Notes under the pieces: generated by a model
Told to the model about the DNA's origin: nothing
Database searches by the model: none
Seen by the model: the letters and a program-made list of their open reading frames with translations, nothing else
Origin: UMGS1668 sp035447605
GTDB taxonomy: Bacteria > Bacillota > Clostridia > Oscillospirales > Ruminococcaceae
DNA length: 63,699 nucleotides
Direction of reading: 5' to 3'
NCBI GenBank assembly: GCA_035447605.1
Contig: DAOTHJ010000011.1
Span: forward strand, 1-63,699
Position numbers and translations under genes: made by a program
In this document: positions 1 to 10,800 of the stretch, one piece after another
How the letters are laid out: each line of letters opens with the position of its first letter
How positions within the stretch are numbered: the stretch's first letter is position 1

Positions 1-2
1 AT

Positions 3-1802
3 CGGGATGCGATCCGTGCCATCGGCGATGCGGCCGCGAAGGGCTACGGCGCCGAGAAGCTGTTTGCCATGCACCGGGAACTGGAAGCGCAGAGAGCCGC
101 TTCCGGCCTTCTGTTTCCTGCGGCAAAAATCGAAGCGGTCTATGGCCTTGACGATAAAGAAGCGTTGGTATTTGAGCTTTGCTGTGCAAAGCTCTTTTCA
201 GAAAGTACGGTTCCTTCGGAGAAGGAGCTCCTTGGCTGGATGTCCCGGATCGGGATGGAGAACCGGGCGCTTTCCCCGGTCTTCCGCAGCGCCGGAAGCG
301 GATGTCTCGAGCCGGCCGCCGTGGATTACCTGATGGAACGCGCGCCGGATCTGCCGGAGGGCGCGTACCTCGACCCCTGCGCGGAGGTCGGCCCGTATTT
401 CAGGGAGGAGACGCTGCTTGCGGAGTTCGGGGCCTTCCTCGATTCCGCCGCAGAAAAGGACGTCTACCCGGCCTGCATCCTGCTCAAAGGCAGGGCGGGG
501 CAGGGCAGAACGTTTGCTTTCCGGAAGCTCGCGGAGCGCCGCGGCTGCAATCTGCTGATTTTAAAAACGGAGATGGACCCCGGCACCGCTGCCGCCGTTT
601 CCGCCCTTTATAACGCACTGGCGCTGGTTCCGGATGCGGAGGAGCACCGGGAATCATGGATTGTCTCCCTTGAGGAACGCTGCGGAATGCTTCTTCTCAC
701 CTCGAAAGACATGGGTTTCAGCCCGGCGGGGGAATGCGCCCTGCTGGATCGGGAGTTGCCCGACCTCGGGGCGGAGGAGCGCTTGGTCGCCTTCCGCTAC
801 TGGTTTGGCGGGGAATCCGCTGGGTGGGAGGAGGTCTCCCGCTTTTATGCGATGACGCCGGGGCAGATCATGGAGGCCGCCCGCCGGATCCGGGGCGAAA
901 CGCTCTGCCGGCAGACGCTCTCCGAGGCCGAAAAGCTCGAGGAACTCCGCAGCGCCAACAGCCGGGAATTTGCCGGGAACGCCCAGCTTTTCCGGACCAA
1001 CAAGACGATGGAGGATCTGATCCTTCCTCCGGCGCAGAAACAGCAGATTCTCGACATCTGCGCCTTCGCGAAGGCCCGGTACAGGGTCTTCCGGGATTGG
1101 GGATTTGAAAAGAAAATTCCGTACGGCCGAGGGATCTCCGCTCTTTTTTACGGAGCTTCCGGAACCGGAAAAACCCTTGCGGCGAGCGTGGTTGCCAACG
1201 AGCTTGGTCTCCGGCTCTACCGCGTGGATATCTCACAGGTGATCAGCAAGTATATCGGCGAAACGCAGAAAAATATCGGCAGAATTTTCGACAGCGCCCA
1301 GAATTCCGGATGCATCCTCTTTTTTGACGAGGCGGACGCCCTCTTTTCGAGACGGAGCGACGCCGGGGATTCGCAGGATAAATACAGCAATGCCGAGATC
1401 GCCTACCTGCTTCAGCGGACCGATCAGTTCGACGGGATCATCCTGATGGCGACCAACCTCTTTCAGAATTTCGACGAGGCCTTCCGCCGCAGGATCGGAT
1501 ATATGGTTTATTTCCCGGTGCCGGATGAGAAGATGCGCCGGACGCTCTGGGAACACATCTTCCCGGAGGAGGCGCCGAAAGAAGAGCTGGATTACGGGCT
1601 TCTCGCCGATCATCTGGAGCTCACCGGCGCGGGGATCCGCAATGCGGCGGTCAACGCGGCATACTTGGCGGCCTCGCAGGAACGGCCCATTTCGATGGCC
1701 GATGTCGTGGAAGCGGCGCGGCTCGAGTATAATAAACAGGGAAAAGCGTTTCCCCAGAAGCTCGGGATGATGTTCTCTTCGGAAAGGAGCAGGATAGAAT
1801 GA
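3..1802 (+). CDS. CIS-associated AAA+ ATPase (5' end outside window)
   Basis: The reading frame is open to the left edge, so the first visible ATG at 69 is probably internal and the gene is cut by the window. The C-terminal half is a full AAA+ module: Walker A GASGTGKT (nt 1152-1175), Walker B LFFDEAD near nt 1317, sensor-1 LMATN and the arginine-finger region FRRRIG. An earlier GRAGQGRT segment near nt 489 looks like a degenerate Walker A, with Arg in place of Lys, so the protein may have an inactive first ATPase-like domain. CIS clusters of the Afp/PVC type carry such an ATPase (Afp15 class), thought to help assembly or remodelling. Its stop overlaps the next start by 4 nt, so translation is probably coupled to the giant surface protein. 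AAA+ identity is sure; the exact role is inferred from context. Confidence 0.88.
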   Translation, partial: RDAIRAIGDAAAKGYGAEKLFAMHRELEAQRAASGLLFPAAKIEAVYGLDDKEALVFELCCAKLFSESTVPSEKELLGWMSRIGMENRALSPVFRSAGSGCLEPAAVDYLMERAPDLPEGAYLDPCAEVGPYFREETLLAEFGAFLDSAAEKDVYPACILLKGRAGQGRTFAFRKLAERRGCNLLILKTEMDPGTAAAVSALYNALALVPDAEEHRESWIVSLEERCGMLLLTSKDMGFSPAGECALLDRELPDLGAEERLVAFRYWFGGESAGWEEVSRFYAMTPGQIMEAARRIRGETLCRQTLSEAEKLEELRSANSREFAGNAQLFRTNKTMEDLILPPAQKQQILDICAFAKARYRVFRDWGFEKKIPYGRGISALFYGASGTGKTLAASVVANELGLRLYRVDISQVISKYIGETQKNIGRIFDSAQNSGCILFFDEADALFSRRSDAGDSQDKYSNAEIAYLLQRTDQFDGIILMATNLFQNFDEAFRRRIGYMVYFPVPDEKMRRTLWEHIFPEEAPKEELDYGLLADHLELTGAGIRNAAVNAAYLAASQERPISMADVVEAARLEYNKQGKAFPQKLGMMFSSERSRIE

Positions 1803-4800
1803 AAAAACGCATTCTGGTCACGATTCTTGCATTTGTGCTACTGATTTCCGCCATCCTGATTCCGGCGATTGTCTCCACCGAAAAGACAGAGGCGGCCGCC
1901 TATACGGAATATCGGTATTTTCATCTCGACACAACCAATAAAATCGGTTATATCGGCGAGAACGGCTGGGCGGATTTTGCCAAGTTCATCAATAAAGATG
2001 AGCTTTACCAGGACGGCTCCTCCTCCGTGGAAACGCTTGAAAACGATTATGGAGAAGGGTACATCTTCTATCTGGTCGGGGACGTCACGGTGGAATGGGG
2101 CACCGGCTCGCTGAAGGAATTCCGGGGAAAACTGACCGGAAACCTGAATACGGTCACGTTTACCTATTCCGGAACCTCCGGTACGGCGGTCGATTTTTCC
2201 AAAGGCCTCCTGACGAACAGCGCCCTCCTGAGCAGCGGAAAGGCCTATCTCGGCGGCCTTGTCGGCTATCTGAACGGCGGCACGCTTCAGCTCCTGAACT
2301 TCACGTTTACAAACAACGCCGAAACGGTTATCTATCTGGATGCCTCGGGCTTTGACGACGTCGATCCGACCGATACGGCGGGGGATGGCAACGATATCTA
2401 CGACTCCCTCTACATAGGCGGTCTGGTCGGCTATATGGAAAACGGAGCGAAGATCGAAAAAGTCTCCTCCCTCTGCGGCGCGGTTAAGTTCAGTGAAACC
2501 ACGATCAAGGGCGTCTCCACCGACAAGTGCAATGAGCGCACGGATTATTACGTCGGCGGCGTGGTGGGCGGATCCGGCGGAGGCTCGGTCACCGAGGTCT
2601 GGTCCGGTTTCGACATAGGCGTCTCCCTCGTCTATTCCGATAACCATTATTCTTATGTAAACAACACAGCGAGCGATTACATCTCCGGAGATGCAAACGA
2701 AAACTATTATGACGTCTTTGCGGGCGGCATCGTGGGCGTATGCAAATCCGGGACGGCGATCAAGGACTGCTATACCAACGCATTGGTCTCGGCCTCCGGC
2801 AACGATTCGCAGAGCACAAACAACTCCTCTCCCATCAGCCGTTTCATTTTCGGGCAGGAGGTCCTTGCCGGCGGCATTGCGGGAAGCTGCGAAAATTCCT
2901 CAAGCAATACCATTTCCAGCTGCGCGGTGGCGAGCCCCGTCGTTTCCGCCATCTGCTACCAGCAGGCTTTCGATAATGCATATATTTTAGAATACATCTC
3001 GAATATTTTTAGCTATATGTCTCTGCAAAACTGCTGCAGGACGCTTGCCCCTCAATATGTGAGATATGACGGCAAATCCTCCTCGGCGGCCATCGCCAAC
3101 AACATGACCAATACAAGCGTGCCGTCCAATGTGTTTATGACGAGCGCGGTACTTGGCGGCGCCTCCTCAAACAACATTGCGATGGTCAATTCCTATTCCT
3201 ATTTCTCTACCGGCACGTCCGGTTCCTGTTATACCACCTCTGCGGGCCCGGTGTCGAACAGCACCTATGTGATCTCCGACCTCAACAGCAGCGCAGCGGT
3301 TTCCGCGCTGAACGGCTCCACTACCCGCAGCGTCTGGACGCTCTCCACCACCGGCAAACTGACGATGAGCTGGTTTGCCCCCCTGCCGCAGGATCCGACC
3401 ATCAGCTGGACCAGCGGCGCCTCCGACGGCACGATCACGGTGAGAGGGATCTCTTCCGATCTCTATGATTCCGTCAAGCTCTATTTCAAGGTTCTCTTCT
3501 ATACACAGGGCAAATTCGGAAAAGCCACCGGCGCGAGCGTATCGGCGGGTGCCACCTCCGTCGACGGGGTGAACCTCCGTCTGTATCCGGCCGATTCCAC
3601 CGGTAAGATCGCCGAGAGCGACTACGAAAATTATATTGAGCTCAGCGACACCGAGCCGACGAAACTTGAAACCGGCGGCTATTACCGTGTGGCCGCGGAG
3701 CTCGAAGGCACCAACCTGGACAGCCTCACCACCAGCAATGTGACGGTGGAGCTCTCGGCGCAGGATTCCGCCCACAACGTCTATCTGACCAACCGCACGG
3801 ATGGCAAGCCGGACGGATTTTTTGATCTTTCCAGCGGGCTGACCATCAGCACCACCGAGTCCTACGACGTTACGATCAGCGCAAAAGTGACGGTTACCAT
3901 CTCCGGCGCCTCCACCACGAAATCCATCACCAGACAGATCAAGCTGATCCCGTCGATCACCGGCATCATGCCGGACAGCTCCGGCAGCTATACGCTTCCG
4001 ACCACCTATGGCGATTCTTACGGCGTCTATCCCGGCAGCACCTACCTGTTTAACGCGACGGCGCGCGGGATCACCAGCATGAGCGGGCTCGTCACATGGT
4101 CGCTTTCCGGAAACAGCGCGTCCGGCACCTCGGTCAACGCAAGTACCGGCGTCCTGACGCTGGCATCCACCGAGCGCGGCACCTACAACAGCACGCTTCA
4201 GTATAACGTGCTCACGCTGAAAGTCACGACCAAGGGTACCGACCCGACCACGAAGGATTTCTACCTGGCGGTCATGAATCCGCTCAAGTCCTATACGATC
4301 GCCTGTACGCCGGAGAACCTTGTGGAGGACAGCACCGCAAGCGCCACCTTCTCCATCTCCGCGGGTACCTATCTATATACTTATGAAAATGTTTCGGGCT
4401 CCGCATGGAACCCGACCGAGACGCCTTCTCTCGTCAGCTGGCAGAAGAAATGCCCGGGCGAGAGCGTATTCGGTTCCTCCACCTCCGCCGAGACCTATTC
4501 GGTCAACACGGACGATGTTCTTCCGGGCTATATCGTCGTGCAGGCAACGGTTGCCAATCAGTTCGACCAGAGCCATGCGGTCGTGCTCACAAAGAGCCTT
4601 CCGGTCAGGCCGATCGTCGGTATTCAGGATTCAAACAGCGACGCGAGCGGCTCCTATACCGTGCTCGTCCCGACAGGGAGCACCAAGACCGGGACCTTTA
4701 CGCTCACCGGCAGCCATATGATCTTTGCCGCCGCCGACTGGACCTGGAACGTCGCCTACGTCGACAGCACCGTAACCGATGCCACGGCCTCCAGCTATGT

Positions 4801-7800
4801 TACGATCCCCAGCGGTTCTTCCTATACCAAGAGCATCACGTTCCGGTATAATTCCACCCAGACCGACGCGGCGCACAACACCTATCAGATCACGATTACG
4901 CCGAAAGCCGGCACCGGGGACGAGAAACTTTCGTCAACCTCGACGGCCACGACACAGAACAAGCTTTATGCCTCCGCCGGGATCTATGGAACGAGTACGG
5001 ACCGCACAAAAGTCACGTTCACGGTGACGGTGACCAGCGCCAACACGAGCGTTCAGCTCTCGTCGGTCAACGGCGGAGCGGGGCTGGTCTCGGATTTTGA
5101 AAACAGCGCAACAGGGAACAAATATGCGCTCCCGGGCGATTCGCTCACGTTCGGCGTCAACTCCAACATCGACACCCAGCATATGACCGCATGGAAGTGG
5201 AGCCTCTCCACCGGCAGCGGCTGCACGCTCAGCAGCGATACCGGCTCCTCCACAACGGTCACGGTCGGTTCCAGCCCGAGCAGCACGGTGACGCTGACGG
5301 TCACGCCGTACAACAACAGCACCGCGCTCACGGACTATGCGGCGACCTATACGTTCAATACCGCGGAAAAGAGTGTCAGCATCTCCGGCGTCACCAGCGC
5401 AACGATTCCGAACAGCTCTACAAGCGGCAGCAGCAGCGGTACGCTGACCGGATCGGTCACGGGTCTTGCCTTGGCCAAATCCTACGCATGGACCATCAGC
5501 GCGGGCAGCACGGGCGTGACGCTGGATTCCAGTACTGCCTCCTTGGCGACGGCAAGATATCTGATACCTTATAACGCTTATTCCGGTTCGATCACGCTGA
5601 CTTGCACAGTGACGTATTATACCGGGGCGACCGCCTCGGCCAATAAATCGGTCACCCTCAGCTATGCGGTCATTCCGGTGCTGAGCCAGTACATAAAATA
5701 TAACGGCCAGAGCAATTTCAGCGCCTATTCCTCCGCCGTTACCCCGACCACAGGCAAAGAGCTGAGCTTTAAGGTCACCTCCAGCGCCGCGGCGGCGGAT
5801 TGGACATGGGAAGGCGTTTCCATCGTCAGTGGAACGAACGGCGATATTTCGGATTACATAGACTCCGAGGGTCAGGATGCCACTGACAAAAATATCTACA
5901 AGGTCACGCTCAAGGAGGACATCCTGAACGACGATACGATCACGGGTCCCTCCGACTATGACGGCACGTTCCAGGTGAAGGCGACGGATGCCTACTCCGG
6001 CCAAACGGTCACGTTCCAGTTTATCGTTCAGGTCTCCAACAGCTATAGCTGGACGGCGGCGGAAGAGGAACCGGAGGCCGGATATCTTGCCCTTGCGCAG
6101 GATGAGGATGTCCTTTCCGGTTATCGCTTCCTCGCAACCGGCGATTCCGTTCCGACACAGATCGCGACCAACAAGACCTGGTTCATCGGGGAGGACAACA
6201 CGGCGAGCTTTAACGTCAAAGTCGGCTTCCCGAGCTATTCCTCCAACTCCGAGCAGCGCCTGATCCGGTATATCCTTTATCATAACACCAGCGCCGATGC
6301 GGAATCCCAGAACTTCCCGGTGCTCACGGGTACCGGCGTCTCGGATACGCTCGGCGGCAAGAGCGCCGACGAACTGGATGTCCTGATCGCCACGTTGCCG
6401 ACTTATAACTCCAAAGATACAAACGGCGTCACCGTCAGCGGAGGCACCTATACCTCCGCCGGCGTTACATATCCGTGGTCGAGCACCTACGGCGACTCCT
6501 ATCTGTTCATCTGGGCACAGTCCGAGGCGGATTCCGCCGGACGTTCGATGGATTCCAGCGAGGTCGTCTGCATAAAGCTTGGCAACAACACCTGCGACGC
6601 ATCGGAATGTGATTCCGCCGCGGTCAACACCGACGTAACGGCCTGGACGACGACCGTAAACAGCGAGGATTTCTGGGTGCGCTTCTCTCCGGAAGGGGTT
6701 GTCGGCAATACCGACGGCGGCGTCTGGACGGGTTCCTCGTTCGGCAGCCATTCGTTCTCCTTCAACTTTAACGAGATGAGAAAGGCGGAGAAGCTCGCCT
6801 CCAACGGCACGAGCCTCGATACGCTGGCCGCCGGTTACGATATTGTTGTGACCACCTGGTATGAGGCGGAAAATACCGCCGAGGCCAACCTCAACGTCGG
6901 CACCAGAACGCCGCAGCCGAAGATCTCCATCGACAGCAGCTACAAAAACATCTCAATCAGTTGCCCGAGCATTTCGGGCAACGTCTCGACCGTGTACTTC
7001 TCTGTTTCTTACTATACGGTCGGCGGCTCCATGGTGCAGCCGATCACGCCGCTCAATGCGGATGGTACCCTCAACGGCACGCTCGCGGCGGATTACACCT
7101 CCGGAACGACGCTCGAAGCCGGCGCGGTATATAAATACACCGGCAGCTTCCTGTTCCCGGAGACTGTGGGCGGAAGTCAGGTCAGGACCATGTATGTCAA
7201 TGCGATGGCCAAGACCGCAAGTTTGTCGACGGCGGCGGTCAGCTTTGCCAGCACGGCGGCCTTCAGTACCCGCCAGAGCATTGATCCGGTCACCATTCTG
7301 GTCAACGGCGCGGCCTATAACAGCGGAACCTATTATTCCAGAGACAGCGCCTCCACCGTCGTCACACTGAGCCACCCGAGCCTCGAAGAGGGCTACTCCG
7401 GGCCGGCCGGCAAGATTCTCTACACCACAAAGAACTACACGACCACCTCCCTCGATGCGAACAGCACGGTCGGTACTTATATTAAGGAATATAATAAGGG
7501 AGATGTGATCCCGCTCGACATCGATGCCCAAGCCGGCGTGATGTATGTGAGAGCCATCTTCATTCCGACCTACAGCGCGATCTATACGGCGCCGGCGGTC
7601 GCTTCGGCCGCGCTCCAGTTTGAGGCCTATTATTCCGATCCGGTCGCCTGCACGGTTGACTATGACGAGGACGGAAACGCGATCCCGGGCGGGGAACTCA
7701 CCGACGAGGATCCCGACACCGACGGCATCCAGATCACCGTGATGGAAGGCATGGAGATCGCCTTCAAGATCAATGACGACGATATTCCGGAGGGCATGGA

Positions 7801-10800
7801 TCCGACCAAGGACGGAGACGGGAACGACAGCCTGCTCACGCTCGACAGCGGTTCCTATCTGGTTCCGACCCTCTCCTACAACACCGACGGCGGTACCGTC
7901 TATTCCACCTATACCAGTTATCAGCCGAAGATCCAGTCCAACGGATACGAGAGCAATGTGCTCGGCGCGGATGTGTTTACCATGAGCGCTACGGCGGGCA
8001 CGGTTGAAAGCTACTATGTGCTGGTCAACGACATCGCGGGTGACAGCAAGGTCTCCGACGGCATGCCGGTGCATTTCGAATTCACGGTACGTCCGAAGGC
8101 CACCGCGCCGACCTCCGATCCGGCCACGCCGGATAAAGACGGCAACTACACGCAGGTCTCGGTCGGCGACTATATCCGTCTGCTCTCCGGCGACAACATC
8201 AACGCGAATATCTATTACACGATGGGCACGACGCTCGTCACGCCGGATCCACAGGAGCGCATCGATTGGGAGATTGCGTTCGCGGATTGGCTTGCGCAGA
8301 ATAAGGCGAACGGGAGCGGCTATCAGATCGACAGCAGCGACGCCCGGGATTATTACAGCAGAGTTTATGAGGAAGAGCCGGATACCTGCCTGTATACGGG
8401 AGCGCTGGTCGTCACCAAGAACAGCCAGATGTCCCTGTATGTGAGCGCGGTGATCGTCAGCGCGGAGGATGCGGACGGCGACGGCGAATACGGCGGCTAT
8501 GGGCCCAGCCCGGTCGCAAACTTCCTGTTTAAAATCAATGCGCTGACGAAGATTGGCGAGATCACCGCGACGCCGGAGACTTCGACCGCGGAACCGACCA
8601 CGATCAAGCGCAACAGCCGGATCAATCTGAGCACCAGCGTGACCAACACGACCATTTATTACACGATCGACAGCTCGATGCCGAATCCGGATACCAGAAT
8701 CGCCCTCGACGACGCCATTGCCAAGTTTAAGGATTACGGCTACGACTCGGCGTTCCTGCTGCCGAACGAGATCTCCCTGCTGAGCAGATATTACAACGGC
8801 TACGATCAAAGCGTGGTCGGCTACGACGGCGACGGCACGGATACGCTTGCAACGCTGATTTACAGCTCCAGCACCGGCGTCCGGATGGATCCGGAAACCG
8901 GAAGCACCACCTTCACAATCCATGCCATCGCGGTACATAACAACGGGCTTTATGAGGACAGCGAGATCTATCGCTTCGACTACGAACTTCTCCAGCTCGG
9001 CCCGATCACCGCGACGCCTAGCACCTCCACGGCGGAACCGACGACGCTCAAGCGCGGCGATAAGATCATTCTGACCGCGGGCGTCACCGGCTCGACCATC
9101 TACTACACGACAAACGGCACGCTGCCGAATTATCCGGAGCGCATCGCCCTTGACGCCGCCATTGCCGAATATACGGCAAACGGCACGCCGGACGACATCC
9201 TGACCGAATACGGCTATGATCCTGTTGCCGGTACCGATACGCTTGCGACGAAGATCTACAATCCGAACACCGGCATCCCGATGGATCCGGATTCCGGCAG
9301 CGAGATCTTCACGATCTATGCGATGGTGACGCACAGCCTCTATGCGGACAGTACGGAATACCGTTTCGATTATGAGCTGAAACAGGCCTCTCCCGTCACC
9401 GCGGTGGCTCCCGCCATCGAGACAAACGGGGAGATCAGCATCGTGGAGCCCGGCCAGACCATCTCGCTCTTCACCGAGACGCCGGGCGCCCGGATCTACT
9501 ATACCGAGGACGGCTCGATTCCGGATCCGGATACCTGCGATGCGCGCGCACCGTTCCTTGAGGCCTACACGACTGCCAAGGCCGCATATGATGCCTATAT
9601 TACGGAAAACGGCTCGGCTCCGGAGACGGACAGCGAAATCTATCAGGAGTACGCCGGCGCGACATCCGCGCTGGATGCCTACGATACGGCAAACCCGCAC
9701 ATCACGCTGCTCTATGATCCTTCGACCGGCATCGCGATGAAGACGAAGCTCAAGACCACCTATACGATTCTTGCGGTCGCCGCGATGGAGGCCGATACCG
9801 ACGGCAAACGGGAGTATTCCACCAGCGACTATGCGAGATTCCTCTATCAGCTTCCGGCGGAAGTCAATGCGGTCTACGGCTCCATCCCAAGCGCATCGAA
9901 CGTCGAAAAGGGCACGACGATCACGCTCAACACGATCACGAGCGGTGCAATCATCTATTATGAGATCACGACGGACGGCACCGAGCCCAAAGAGCCGGTT
10001 CAGAACGAGAGCATGACCTTCACGGCCGGCCAGACCATCACGATCAGCCAGACCACGAGGATCAAGGCGTATGCGGTCAAGAACCGTATGGTCAGCGCGA
10101 CCACGTCGCTGACCTACAACGCCCTGCCGCAGCTTTCCGCGCCGACGGCGTCGATCGCCACGGGCAGCCTCGTTGGAAACGGCTCGAAAGTGACGCTGAA
10201 GACGAAGTCCGTCACCGACCTCGATACGGGAGAATCGAGCCTGCTCAGCGAGACGTTTACGAGCACGCAGATTGCGAATATCACCTACGCCTACACGCTG
10301 GACGGCTCCGATCCGATTGCCGCGGTCGCCGCGGGAGAGGCCCTTTACGGCAGCAGCGTGCTCATCAACGGAAAGGCGGGAGACACGGTTGTCATCGCCG
10401 CCTATGCGATGCTCAAAGAGACTACGCCGAGCGACGTTTCCTATTACAGCTACACAATCGCTTCCAGCGAGCAATATCTAACGGTCAGCCCGGCGGATGG
10501 CTCCGTGATCACAAGCGGCACCACCGTGACGATGACCTCGAGCGTCGGCGGCACCATCTATTACACAACGGATGGAGAAAATCCGACCGAAGACAGCGAC
10601 GACGGCACCTCCGTAAAGATTTACGGAGATCCGGGCGAATCCGTCGTGCTCAAGATCTGTATCTTCGACGACGAGGGCAACCCCGGCACCATCGCCACTT
10701 ATACCTATACCATTATGGAAAAGGCCGCTGCCCCGAGTTCCAGCGTCGCGTCCGGCTCCTACTTTATGAGCGGCGCGTCCATCGAGCTCTCCGTGACGGA

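Noticed and set aside
6953..10474. A 1173-codon open frame on the minus strand inside the giant gene, and a similar 605-codon frame at 4934-6751
   Set aside because: These mirror the codon bias of the plus-strand gene. Their translations are Arg/Ile/Gly/Asp-rich without domain patterns, and the plus-strand frame has clear domains.
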